This document shows positions 1-7,110 of a stretch of DNA of 16,953 nt, one piece after another. A program made the translations under genes and the position numbers. This stretch comes from CAZQYC01 sp964597495 (GTDB taxonomy: Bacteria; Pseudomonadota; Gammaproteobacteria; Steroidobacterales; Steroidobacteraceae): positions 1-16,953 of the forward strand of contig CAZQYC010000084.1 in the NCBI GenBank assembly GCA_964597495.1. The letters run 5' to 3'. How positions within the stretch are numbered: position 1 is the stretch's first letter; each line of letters starts with the position of its first letter. The notes beneath the pieces were generated by a model. The model saw only the letters and a program-made list of their open reading frames with translations. It searched no databases and was not told where the DNA came from.

Positions 1-90
1 GCTGTTGTATGAAAAGAGTGAGCGTACCGGGAAGCCGTCTCCCACCCAGTGCGGGCGAGGCGGGTCGGCAATACGGAGGATTTTCTTCAT
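1..90 (-). CDS. Pirin family protein, N-terminal fragment (cut by window start)
   Basis: The 30 codons read leftward from an ATG at 88-90 begin MKKILRIADPP and continue with HWVGDGFPVRSLFSYN. The HWVGDGFPVR stretch is the characteristic N-terminal signature of bacterial pirins. These are bicupin proteins whose first cupin normally binds one metal ion; some have quercetinase activity and others act as redox-responsive regulators. The fragment stops before any metal ligand, so function cannot be judged. Upstream there is only a weak AGG ahead of the ATG. The gene is transcribed away from the neighbouring methyltransferases. The family call rests on a short but distinctive motif. Confidence 0.72.
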   Translation of the reverse strand, partial: MKKILRIADPPRPHWVGDGFPVRSLFSYNS

Positions 91-443
91 AGGTTGCCTG
101 TATGTGGGCGGCTTATAGGATTGAAAGAGGGGCTCTCCGATTGGAGGCAACGGTCGAGTTTCAAGACGGGCTTACTTCTAGTCCTTTCCGTATAGAGAAG
201 CAATAACGCTCCTTTAGCCTGATTCGGAGCGGACTCTTTGCCGGTGACCGGCAAATGACTTAGGCTAATCTCTCCCGATCTCGGTCAGCGGTTTGGCGGG
301 AGTGTTGCAGCGTGATTGGGGATGTCCAGGGTCCAGTCGACTTCGAACGGGTTTGCGTGAATGTTTCGCCATGTTAAAGAAGACCAGTCTCTTAGCGGGT
401 GTGCAGATCCAGTTCTATGGTCGTTCGATTTCTAGGTATTGAT
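91..443. other. Intergenic region between pirin and methyltransferase genes
   Basis: This 353-base stretch separates two divergent genes and must hold both promoters. I see no convincing gene. Its clearest structure is a nested stem-loop at 214-268, listed separately. No strong sigma70 pair stands out. Confidence 0.5.
214..268. promoter_or_regulatory. Nested stem-loop in the divergent intergenic region
   Basis: A perfect hairpin, TTTGCCGG-TGA-CCGGCAAA, lies at 237-255. It sits inside a longer-range complementary pair, TTAGCCT at 214-220 with AGGCTAA at 262-268. A third small element, GAG-CGG-ACTC, sits between them, so a three-way junction could be drawn. No T-tract follows, so this is not a typical intrinsic terminator. 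It could be a structured leader RNA for the downstream methyltransferase or a protein-binding site. The pairing is seen directly; the role is inference. Confidence 0.35.
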
Positions 444-1256
444 ATGGCCGACACTGATAAGGTATTCGCAGGCTCCGTTCCGAAACTCTACGAAACACAT
501 CTCGTACCGCTGATCTTTGAACCCTATGCCGCGGATTTGAAAAGGCGGGTCGGTTCGCTGCATGCCGCCAAGATATTGGAGGTTGCTGCAGGTACTGGCG
601 TGGTGACGCGTGCGTTGGCGACGATGGCGAACAGCGGGCTTTCCATCGTCGCAACGGATCTCAATCAAGCGATGCTCGACCAAGCGGCAGCCGTCGGCAC
701 AACGCGCCCCGTGAAATGGCAACAGGCAGATGCCATGGCACTGCCGTTCTCAGAGGGCGAATTCGATGTCGTTGTATGCCAATTTGGAGTCATGTTCTTT
801 CCCGACAAAGCAAAAGCGTTCTCCGAAGCACGCCGCGTGCTCAAGCCAGGAGGTGCTTTTATTTTCAACGTCTGGGACCGAATCGCAGAGAACGAATTCG
901 CCGATACGATAACGACGGCACTTGAAGCCGTCTTTCCGGAAGGCCCGCCTCGATTTCTAGCGCGAACACCTCATGGCTATCACGACCTGTCGGTCATAGA
1001 GCGGGATCTTGCGAGCGGCGGATTCATTCGAACACCGCACATGGCCACAGTCGCAGCGCGGAGCCGGGCAATTTCTGCCGCTGTGCCGGCGATTGCCTAT
1101 TGCCAAGGCACGCCTCTTCGAAACGAGATCGAAGCGCGCGATGCATCGCGGCTCGTTGAGGCGACTGATGTCGCAACAGCTGCCATCGCAAAAAAATTCG
1201 GGGCGCATTCCGTGGATGGCAAGATCCAAGCACACGTTGTTGTCGTCGAAAAATAA
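444..1256 (+). CDS. Class I SAM-dependent methyltransferase (UbiE/type 11 like)
   Basis: This is a predicted cytoplasmic methyltransferase of 270 residues that would transfer a methyl group from S-adenosylmethionine to an unknown acceptor. The SAM-binding motif I is ILEVAAGTG (residues 44-52). The acidic residue that usually contacts the ribose is D72 in IVATDLN. A motif II/III-like stretch, PFSEGEFDVVVCQFGVMFFP (101-120), follows, then RVLKPGG (131-137), the typical type 11 post-motif strand. The start at 444 is chosen because the protein then begins MADTDKVF and aligns with family N-termini; an in-frame ATG at 399 would add 15 unlikely residues. A second methyltransferase follows after 42 bases, so the two are probably cotranscribed, but the proteins are not duplicates. 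The substrate cannot be read from the sequence. Confidence 0.85.
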   Translation: MADTDKVFAGSVPKLYETHLVPLIFEPYAADLKRRVGSLHAAKILEVAAGTGVVTRALATMANSGLSIVATDLNQAMLDQAAAVGTTRPVKWQQADAMALPFSEGEFDVVVCQFGVMFFPDKAKAFSEARRVLKPGGAFIFNVWDRIAENEFADTITTALEAVFPEGPPRFLARTPHGYHDLSVIERDLASGGFIRTPHMATVAARSRAISAAVPAIAYCQGTPLRNEIEARDASRLVEATDVATAAIAKKFGAHSVDGKIQAHVVVVEK

Positions 1257-1298
1257 AGCGCGGCCTGGCTTCGTAAATAATCGCTGCGTAAGTAATCT

Positions 1299-2051
1299 AT
1301 GGCTCGCTACGACACCATCGGACACGGCTATTCCCAGACACGGCGCGAGGACCCTCGCTTTCGCGCTCAAATCCACGCTGCACTAGCCGACGCTCGAACA
1401 GTCGTTAATGTCGGCGCCGGTACCGGTGCGTACGAACCGCGAGACCGGCACGTGATTGCAATTGAACCGAGCGATGTGATGGCGGCGCAGCGTCCGCGCG
1501 ATCTTGCCCCGGCAATTCGCGCATCCGCAGATGACATTCCGCTTCGCGATCATTCGGTCGACGCAGCAATGGCGATCCTTAGCGTTCATCACTGGGATGA
1601 GGGGCGTGAAAAAGGCATTCGCGAGCTTAGGCGCATCGCGAGAAAAGCCGTTGTAGTCCTGACTTACGATCCGGCCGTCAGTGCTTCAATGTGGTTGATG
1701 GCCGATTATCTGCCGGAAGTAGCGGCCCTGGATCGCCAGATCTTCCCGCGCCCGGAGCAGTTGGCGGAGTGGCTCGGCGGCGATGTGCGAATCGACACAC
1801 TACCGATTCCATGCGATACACCCGATTGGATGCTCGGCTCCTTCTGGGCCCACCCGGAGCGCGTGCTCGACGCGCGCGCGCGCGCGGCGACATCTGGTTT
1901 TGCGCGCATGGCTACCCACGTTGTCGATCGCGTTGTCTCGGAAGTGTCTCGCGACTTGGCCAACGGATTGTGGGACGATCGCCATGGACACCTAAGAAGC
2001 CTTGAGACACTCGATGTGGGTCTTCGGCTCATTGTTGCAACGCCACGTTGA
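1299..2051 (+). CDS. Class I SAM-dependent methyltransferase (type 11)
   Basis: This 250-residue protein starts MARYDTIGHGYSQTRREDPR, an opening common among small type 11 methyltransferases. Motif I is VVNVGAGTG (35-43), the ribose-binding acid is E56 in VIAIEPS, and the adenine-side aspartate is probably D79 in ADDIPLRD. The segment AILSVHHWD (92-100) followed by ELRRIARKAVVVLTYDP matches the late strands of the fold. Members are often annotated as generic methyltransferases, and the acceptor is unknown. It lies 42 bases behind the first methyltransferase on the same strand. Codons for residues near 191-197 run through an uninterrupted (CG)8 tract at 1871-1886. The 3' end abuts the remnant of an oxidoreductase gene pointing the other way. 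Confidence 0.82.
   Translation: MARYDTIGHGYSQTRREDPRFRAQIHAALADARTVVNVGAGTGAYEPRDRHVIAIEPSDVMAAQRPRDLAPAIRASADDIPLRDHSVDAAMAILSVHHWDEGREKGIRELRRIARKAVVVLTYDPAVSASMWLMADYLPEVAALDRQIFPRPEQLAEWLGGDVRIDTLPIPCDTPDWMLGSFWAHPERVLDARARAATSGFARMATHVVDRVVSEVSRDLANGLWDDRHGHLRSLETLDVGLRLIVATPR
1871..1886. repeat. (CG)8 dinucleotide tract inside a methyltransferase gene
   Basis: Eight uninterrupted CG dinucleotides encode part of an Ala/Arg run in the second methyltransferase. A tract of this kind can adopt Z-DNA and is a possible slippage site, where gain or loss of one unit would shift the frame. Seen directly; any biological effect is inference. Confidence 0.8.
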
Positions 2052-2076
2052 GCCGGAAGATCTGGATAGCGAGTAC

Positions 2077-2410
2077 TGAATACACACGGCGTCGATCTCG
2101 CTGCCGTTGAAGGGTTCATCGACATCACCATAACTGATGCGCCGCTGTACGTCGTAACGGTGTCCGAGGGCCGCGAGTTTCTTCGGCGTATTGGAAACCA
2201 GCGCGGCCAGGACGCTGTGTTCCTAGCATGCTTGAACGTCGGCAACACCGTGGCCTGTGCGATATGGCCGAGCCCAATTACCGCGTAACGAATCTTGCGC
2301 TCGGCGTGCTTTGCGGTGGGGGGCGAGTACTTACCATGTAGACGCTCCAGTTGACCTTGTATCGATGCAAGTGTTTTCAGCTCGATTGGTTCCAGAACCT
2401 CCTTTGTCAA
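2077..2410 (-). pseudogene. Truncated, frameshifted Gfo/Idh/MocA oxidoreductase remnant
   Basis: Read leftward from a TTG at 2408-2410, the translation contains KIRYAVIGLGHIAQ, the N-terminal Rossmann strand and GxGxxA nucleotide-binding loop of Gfo/Idh/MocA-family dehydrogenases. It continues ATVLPTFKHARN. Near 2217-2220 the homologous frame is lost and resumes in another frame as LAALVSNTPKKLAALGHRYD and then ISYGDVDEPFNGSEIDAV, which is how glucose-fructose oxidoreductase-like proteins continue. Similarity stops near 2080, against the end of the second methyltransferase. The substrate domain and most of the Rossmann fold are therefore missing. An intact protein would be several times this length. 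The genuine start may differ. This is decay after a deletion or rearrangement rather than a working gene. Confidence 0.78.
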
Positions 2411-2578
2411 ATGTCATCGCGTGATTGATGCGGAAGGGTCAAGGAATGAGAGAACCGTCCGGAGTTCTGTTAATTTCTTTTGTACTCCCGTTGAGCACGC
2501 CGCCTACGTTGAAGTGCGGCGGTTCCTTAATCGGCGGCAAATGAGCGATGCTGCCGAACTGCGGTGAGGGGAATTCGT

Positions 2579-3199
2579 ATGATCCCGGGCAATCGCCTTC
2601 CGAGACAGCTGACCGAGATCGACATGAGTTTTCTCACCACCACCTACTTTGGTATACCTGCCGTAGTCATGTATGCAGCCGCCGTACTTTTGCTGAGCGG
2701 CGTAGCCTTGAAGGTTTATTGGCTGAAGAAAAAGCCGGCGCGGAAAAGACAACGTATGAAATCCGGCGGCGACGGAGCCGTTCAGGATTTTATGTCGACG
2801 ATGCGCTTGTCCGACACGCAGCGCATCGACCGCTTGCATCGCGTTGTCACGCTCAAGGTCGGTCAGAAGGCCGATCTAAAAGATTTGAGTTTCGATCGTA
2901 TCCCCAAGTTAGCCGTCACTTTCGGCGGCGTGGAGCATGCTCGCGGACAGGACTTTGCGCGCATCAAGCTCGAGCTTGGCGGCGCGTCCGCTGACTGCGG
3001 GCTCTCCGTCAAGGAGCTCGGCGACAACGACTTCCTGATGCCGCGCGCGATGCCGGACGATCCGCGTTCTTCCATCCACTATATGTCGGGCAAGGGCGAT
3101 GCCGTAAGCTTTCTGCAAGTTAAGGTGCAGAAGATAGATCCGGTCGAGCGTTCCGCCGCGATAGATATCTTGCATGTACGTGGTCGGCAGGCGGCTTAA
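2579..3199 (+). CDS. Unknown protein with one N-terminal membrane anchor
   Basis: I do not recognise this 206-residue protein. The chosen start at 2579 (MIPGNRLPRQ) has TGAGGGGA nearby upstream; an internal ATG at 2624 (MSFLTTTYFG) is a realistic alternative. A single hydrophobic segment, about residues 20-40 (FGIPAVVMYAAAVLLLSGVA), is followed by a basic stretch, KKKPARKRQR, suggesting an inner-membrane anchor with the rest in the cytoplasm. The soluble part looks mixed alpha/beta, with strands such as VVTLKVG, LAVTFGG and AVSFLQVKVQKI and a charged helix near LSDTQRIDRLHR. It converges on the glycine-zipper gene with 38 bases between stops. No catalytic motif is visible. Confidence 0.65.
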   Translation: MIPGNRLPRQLTEIDMSFLTTTYFGIPAVVMYAAAVLLLSGVALKVYWLKKKPARKRQRMKSGGDGAVQDFMSTMRLSDTQRIDRLHRVVTLKVGQKADLKDLSFDRIPKLAVTFGGVEHARGQDFARIKLELGGASADCGLSVKELGDNDFLMPRAMPDDPRSSIHYMSGKGDAVSFLQVKVQKIDPVERSAAIDILHVRGRQAA

Positions 3200-3228
3200 G
3201 TTTACTAAGCAAGCATCCGTTAGCCGCC
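3190..3228. terminator. Possible bidirectional terminator between convergent genes
   Basis: GGCGGCT at 3190-3196 is complementary to AGCCGCC at 3222-3228 with a 25-base loop. It sits exactly between two convergent stop codons and is followed on the plus strand by a T-rich stretch, ATTCCTTTTAG. The loop is long and the T-tract is broken, so the call is tentative. Confidence 0.33.
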
Positions 3229-3237
3229 AGATTCCTT

Positions 3238-4173
3238 TTAGCCGATGGGACCGCCGGGTGTCGCCCGCGGACAAGCGTCCATGGCCAGCTGTTCGTCGAT
3301 ATCGCAATAGCTGAACGGTTGATGCGTGCCGTCGGCGATCATGCCGTGCACTTGCGTGTTGTGCACCCACCAGAGGCAATTGGCCTTGTTGTCCTCTTCC
3401 AATTGAGCCATGTTGCCGTTGAGGGTGACCAAGTGGCCTGTCTGGATGACGTTACCGCCTTCGTCGGACGGCGGCGTGTCATCCGTCGCTGCAGCAACTA
3501 TGTTGCCGCCGGCGAATGCTCCGACGAGCGCCGCCACGAGCGCGACCAGCGCAGCGAGCAATAGCGCGAAAATACACAGAATCACCGTTGCGCAGCCGAT
3601 GGCCGCCGCGATCGCCGCGCCAGCGATGATGCCGGCGACTCCACCGACGGCGGCGCCGGCTAGGGAGCCGGTGATCGCATTGCAGACTTTCTTGGTGTAG
3701 TAGTAGCAGTGCATGATCTCCGAGAGTTGCGGGTACGGATCGGACGTGCAGTACACGTAGGCATTGTTCATTTCCAAGAAATCCCAGAAGAACGATTTCA
3801 CCGTGACGTCCACGCGATTGTGTTGAGCGGTGAACGGAAAAACGATTTCCGTTGCCTGACTGCGCGTTTCCTGGATGTTCGACACGCAGCCGGCGATGCA
3901 TTGCTTGAGTCCGTCACCTTCCAAGCAGCGATTGACGGCGTAGATACCGATGAGCACGAGCAAACCGATGACGGCGAGCGCGCCGCCGACCGCGCCGCCG
4001 GCGCCGGCTCCGCCTAGCGCAGCCGCTACGTCTTTCAACACGCCGAGTCCGCCGAGAACGCCGATGAGCGAACCGATGGCGGCGATGATGGCGCCGAATT
4101 GTTTGAGCGGATCGCCGACCGGGTCGAGGCTATCGCCCAGGCCGCACTTCGGGACGCGAGTTATACAAGCCAT
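3238..4173 (-). CDS. Cys-rich glycine-zipper membrane protein, unknown function
   Basis: This 311-residue protein has no family I can name. It has Gly/Ala-rich membrane segments at about 26-46 (FGAIIAAIGSLIGVLGGLG), 50-80 and 166-226. The last is long enough for two helices and is full of small-residue spacings (GAAVGGVAGIIAGAAIAAA), as in glycine-zipper proteins that pack tightly or oligomerise in membranes. Thirteen cysteines are spread over the soluble parts, including C83, C92, C96, C142, C156, C164, C266, C290 and C301, which suggests disulfides in an oxidising compartment. The C-terminal segment NCLWWVHNTQVHGM...QPFSYCDIDEQ looks like a small beta domain. The gene overlaps the end of the four-TM gene by 44 bases and is the last of three. 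Pore-forming or structural roles are possible guesses. Confidence 0.68.
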   Translation of the reverse strand: MACITRVPKCGLGDSLDPVGDPLKQFGAIIAAIGSLIGVLGGLGVLKDVAAALGGAGAGGAVGGALAVIGLLVLIGIYAVNRCLEGDGLKQCIAGCVSNIQETRSQATEIVFPFTAQHNRVDVTVKSFFWDFLEMNNAYVYCTSDPYPQLSEIMHCYYYTKKVCNAITGSLAGAAVGGVAGIIAGAAIAAAIGCATVILCIFALLLAALVALVAALVGAFAGGNIVAAATDDTPPSDEGGNVIQTGHLVTLNGNMAQLEEDNKANCLWWVHNTQVHGMIADGTHQPFSYCDIDEQLAMDACPRATPGGPIG

Positions 4174-4588
4174 TTGGTTTCACCGTGAAGTAGTGGCAAC
4201 ACATGCATAGCAACCGGCCGATCAGCATGCCGACGACCGCGCCGACGAAGAACGCCCATTTCCAAAGATCGAATTCGCTGACCAACCAGACGGTCGCCAC
4301 GCACGTGAGGAAGCAGTTGACCAATGTCGGCAGCAGAATCGACGCCAGCGTGAATCGACAAAACACATAGAGATAGAAGATCAATGCCAGCGAGGTGTAG
4401 GCGCCGAGCAAAAGACCCGTTTGCCAGCGCTCCGCCGTGGTGAGTACCGGCGTGCTTGGATGAATCGATCCGAAAATCAGCAGGACGATGCCCGCCAGCG
4501 CGCCCGCGATGAAGCCCACCGTCGCACACAGCCCGAGCAGCGGGAACAGCTTGCCAACCCATTTAAGAAATGCTGCCAACGTTTTCAT
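4130..4588 (-). CDS. Small four-TM membrane protein, unknown function
   Basis: This 152-residue protein is almost entirely membrane-embedded. Predicted segments are about 14-40 (FPLLGLCATVGFIAGALAGI), 56-77, 80-104 and 108-132, and the tail KPNGLYNSRPEVRPGR is basic. Six cysteines occur in or beside the helices, with the pattern LLCMCCHYF ending the last one. I recognise no transporter or enzyme signature. It starts 9 bases after the stop of the beta-rich gene, and its last 44 bases overlap the start of the glycine-zipper gene. Both spacings indicate one transcript with coupled translation. Overlap with a glycine-zipper partner is compatible with an immunity or assembly role, but that is speculation from layout only. 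Confidence 0.7.
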   Translation of the reverse strand: MKTLAAFLKWVGKLFPLLGLCATVGFIAGALAGIVLLIFGSIHPSTPVLTTAERWQTGLLLGAYTSLALIFYLYVFCRFTLASILLPTLVNCFLTCVATVWLVSEFDLWKWAFFVGAVVGMLIGRLLCMCCHYFTVKPNGLYNSRPEVRPGR

Positions 4589-4597
4589 AGGTCACGA

Positions 4598-5488
4598 TCA
4601 GTTGTTGATTCGCAGGAGTTTGGTGGCGCCGCCGATCAGTTCACCGGTGTTTAAGCGTCCGACGACCGTCACCGCGCGGCTGATGTAGCTCGACGACGAA
4701 CCGGACAGGAACGCGGGTACGCTGATGTGCAGGGTTGCAATCAGCTGCTCGTGCGGAGCGAACAAGTGAGTCGACGGCGTAATCGATGCGACGATGTCCG
4801 TCGGCATGATGCTCAACTGGATTTGCCGCGAGAAGTTGCTGTTGTTGTAAACCGGAATGGACACGTTGAACGTGCGGCCGCTCTCGGTCGTAAACGAGCC
4901 GTCATGCACCTGCGCGCCGTTGTTATTGCTGTAATTGGCGTCGCCGCCTGAGTGTTCGATGCGCACATATACGCCAACACGCTGATCGCCCTGCAACACC
5001 GCTTGCGGCAGCGGATACGAGAGTTCGACCTGGCTTGCCTGGGGAATCGACACTTGTTTGGTGGCGATCAACGTCGTCGGCATGCCGATGCCGAATGACG
5101 AAGTGGAGAAATGCACGAGCGTGTTGACCGAGCTGATCGTCGGCGACAAATTGCGCACGATGACCTTCGATTCGGGGAGGAGACGAAACGGGCCCCATTC
5201 GTTCGTAGTGATGTCGGGATTGTCCCAACTCGGAATGTTGCCCAGAGCGAGCTGTTCTTCCTGGCTGTAGATTGCCGGGTCGGGATATTCGATCGGCGTG
5301 TCTTTGTCCAGTTGCAGGCAACAACCGCGTGGGTCCGGCCGCTTTTGCGGTCGGCACCGCGATGACTGTTCCCTTGCGATCAGCGCGATCAGTTCCTGCG
5401 CCGTCACGCCAGCTGCTTCATTCGTCTGCAGTCCCGACGTTAAGCGGCGCAAGGTATTCGTTCTTCGGCTCGGTCCGCAACAGAACAT
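4598..5488 (-). CDS. Beta-rich protein of unknown function, first gene of a three-gene operon
   Basis: This 296-residue protein opens the minus-strand cluster. The start at 5488 is preceded by GGAG seven bases upstream, which supports it. Residues 1-65 are polar and basic with several cysteines and one helix (TAQELIALIAREQ). From about residue 70, PSWDNPDITTNEWGPF leads into alternating short strands (SKVIVRNLSP, VNTLVHFSTSSFGIGM, VELSYPLP, VGVYVRIEHSGGDANYSNNN). This resembles CARDB-like or other Ig-fold adhesion modules, with at least two repeats to the C-terminus (QIQLSIMPTDIVAS, RAVTVVGRLNTGELIGG). No signal peptide or membrane span is visible. An Ig-like, possibly surface-associated or virion-like structural role is inferred from fold appearance only. 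Confidence 0.66.
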   Translation of the reverse strand: MFCCGPSRRTNTLRRLTSGLQTNEAAGVTAQELIALIAREQSSRCRPQKRPDPRGCCLQLDKDTPIEYPDPAIYSQEEQLALGNIPSWDNPDITTNEWGPFRLLPESKVIVRNLSPTISSVNTLVHFSTSSFGIGMPTTLIATKQVSIPQASQVELSYPLPQAVLQGDQRVGVYVRIEHSGGDANYSNNNGAQVHDGSFTTESGRTFNVSIPVYNNSNFSRQIQLSIMPTDIVASITPSTHLFAPHEQLIATLHISVPAFLSGSSSSYISRAVTVVGRLNTGELIGGATKLLRINN

Positions 5489-5788
5489 ACGTTGGCTCCG
5501 ACGTTCGCGGCCGTTGCCGCGAACAAAGTAGGTGAGGTCGTAGCCAGTGTACGTATCGAAATGCGAGCGACTATCGTACCGAAGTTCAGAGGTACCTTCG
5601 GTCTAGTGGCAAACCCGAGCTTCTGCGCTCGCGCTCAGACTATGGCGACATAGAGCAACGACGGAATGGAGTGGTCCCAAAGTCGTATTGAACCTTGCGC
5701 GCTATGCGGCTTACGATTTTCTCGGTGGCTGGAATCGCCTGCCTAGCTGTTAGATCGCATTCTGGAGTTCATTCGAAGGAGAGGGTCC
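5489..5788. other. Divergent intergenic region of the unknown cluster
   Basis: About 300 bases lie between the minus-strand operon and the plus-strand gene at 5789, and both promoters should be here. An inverted repeat ACCGAAG (5578-5584) and CTTCGGT (5596-5602) with an 11-base loop is present and could be an operator or hairpin. On the minus strand an open frame without a start codon runs upstream from 5488 to a TAG near 5606. I see no other gene. Confidence 0.45.
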
Positions 5789-6313
5789 ATGGGAAAACTG
5801 AAAGGATCGCGGCGCGTGCGAGTCGTCAAACCGCTTCGCGCCACTGCTTATAAAGTAAAGGTCAGTCTCTTCGACTCGCTCAAATATCTCGACTTACGCG
5901 CACTTTCGAAAGTCGACCGGGCCGCTGTCGAGATAGGTACCGCGGAAACGCGCAAGGGAACCCTCACGGTCGTAGCGCATATTCGTAAGGGTAAAATCGT
6001 CGCTCTGGCGCCGAAGGGCTGTGCGGACTGCTTCTCGAAAAAGGGGAAGAAGCCCTCCATGTCCAGCTTTAGAGCCGCGTTGCATGCTCTCGATAAAGCG
6101 GGCATTAAGAAACTAGGCGGTCCCGTACTGCCGATGCCGATTGGGAATAGCACGTCGGCGCTCAGAATTCGGCTTGGCTCCATCGTCGTCATCGACATCG
6201 ATTTCCACTGGTTTGATGTCTGCATTACCTATATTGCGGGCGACGGATCGATCTGCATTTGGTGTTTATTCGGTCCTTCGGTTTGCGTCGATGCAATCAC
6301 CGGCGCTGGATAG
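5789..6313 (+). CDS. Unknown basic protein with a cysteine-rich hydrophobic C-terminus
   Basis: The 174-residue protein begins MGKLKGSRRVRVVKPLRATA behind a strong ribosome site (AAGGAGAGGG). It has no recognisable family. The first 125 residues are strongly basic with regular strands (KVKVSLFDSL, GTLTVVAHIRKGKIVALAP) and a CADC pair (C78, C81). The tail (about 130-174) changes character: SIVVIDIDFHWFDVCITYIA followed by four cysteines in a hydrophobic, glycine-containing setting (C145, C156, C159, C166) and ending VDAITGAG. A leader-plus-Cys-rich-tail layout recalls secreted peptides or bacteriocin precursors, but no modification or export enzyme is adjacent, and the leader is long for that. 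It is divergent from the three-gene unknown cluster. Confidence 0.68.
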   Translation: MGKLKGSRRVRVVKPLRATAYKVKVSLFDSLKYLDLRALSKVDRAAVEIGTAETRKGTLTVVAHIRKGKIVALAPKGCADCFSKKGKKPSMSSFRAALHALDKAGIKKLGGPVLPMPIGNSTSALRIRLGSIVVIDIDFHWFDVCITYIAGDGSICIWCLFGPSVCVDAITGAG

Positions 6314-6352
6314 GAGTTACAGGCTAGAGGTTGGTTATTCTGTATCGGCAAT

Positions 6353-7102
6353 TTATGTCTTCAGCCGCTGCATTACCCGCGCCACGAGATGGTCGCAGCG
6401 AGTGGAGAGGAATTCGAACGCGTGCGGGATCGTTCGGTCGATTCGCCCGTCTAGGTGACGACGCAGAAGATTGCGGGCGCGGTGATCGCGTGTTCTGACG
6501 GTGGCGGCCGGGATATCGAGGTACTCGGCGGTTTCTTCGATCGACAACCCTTCCACCTCGCGCAGCATGAAGACGGTCCGAAACGGAAGCGGAAGTTTTT
6601 CGATGGCGTCTTCGAGTACGCATCTCATTTCGGCATTCTCGGTGGCGGCCTCTGGGTTGCGCAGCACGTCGTCAGCGGGCATTTCGTGTTGCTCCAGAAC
6701 GGATTCGTCGTCGATGAAGTTCAAGTCCGCCTCCAACGCGACGTACTTGCGCGCCGCGGTTCTTGCGCGTACGCGATCGATCGCTTCGTGGCGAACGATC
6801 TGCGCCAGCCATGCGCCCAGGCTGCTTCGCCCCGCATAGCTGCGCAGCGCATAGAACGATCGCACGTAACTTTCTTGCAGAACGTCTTCCGCCTCGCTTG
6901 CATCGCCGACGACGCTGCAGGCCAGGCGGAAGAGCCGCTGGTTATTGCGACGCATGATGCTTTCGAATGCTCGAGCATCTCCCTGTGCCGCAAGCCGTGC
7001 CAGTTCGCTGTCGGAGTCGCCCCGGTTCGATTGGCCACTATCATCAGATTGGTCGCGATTCGCGCCTAGGTTGTTAACGTGCGTTTCCATGTTCGAGGCC
7101 AT
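6353..7102 (-). CDS. ECF-type RNA polymerase sigma factor
   Basis: This 249-residue protein directs RNA polymerase to a specific set of promoters. Region 2 starts near residue 45 (AFESIMRRNNQRLFRLACSV) and includes the DASEAEDVLQESYVRSFYAL core-binding and -10 recognition helices. Region 4 carries AIEKLPLPFRTVFMLREVEG followed by LSIEETAEYLDIPAATVRTR, the helix-turn-helix for the -35. An acidic linker separates them. A tail of about 35 residues follows region 4. The start at 7102 lies 8 bases after the stop of the upstream periplasmic-protein gene; an ATG at 7090 is an alternative. No strong ribosome site is visible, so coupled translation is likely. There is no obvious anti-sigma gene; the periplasmic partner takes the position one might expect. 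Confidence 0.9.
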   Translation of the reverse strand: MASNMETHVNNLGANRDQSDDSGQSNRGDSDSELARLAAQGDARAFESIMRRNNQRLFRLACSVVGDASEAEDVLQESYVRSFYALRSYAGRSSLGAWLAQIVRHEAIDRVRARTAARKYVALEADLNFIDDESVLEQHEMPADDVLRNPEAATENAEMRCVLEDAIEKLPLPFRTVFMLREVEGLSIEETAEYLDIPAATVRTRDHRARNLLRRHLDGRIDRTIPHAFEFLSTRCDHLVARVMQRLKT

Positions 7103-7110
7103 GAGGTTCG

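Noticed and set aside
5489..5605. Open minus-strand frame upstream of the gene starting at 5488, reading HFDTYTGYDLTYFVRGN.
   Set aside because: It contains no ATG, GTG or TTG start, and the ATG at 5488 has GGAG at good spacing. It may be chance or an old extension.
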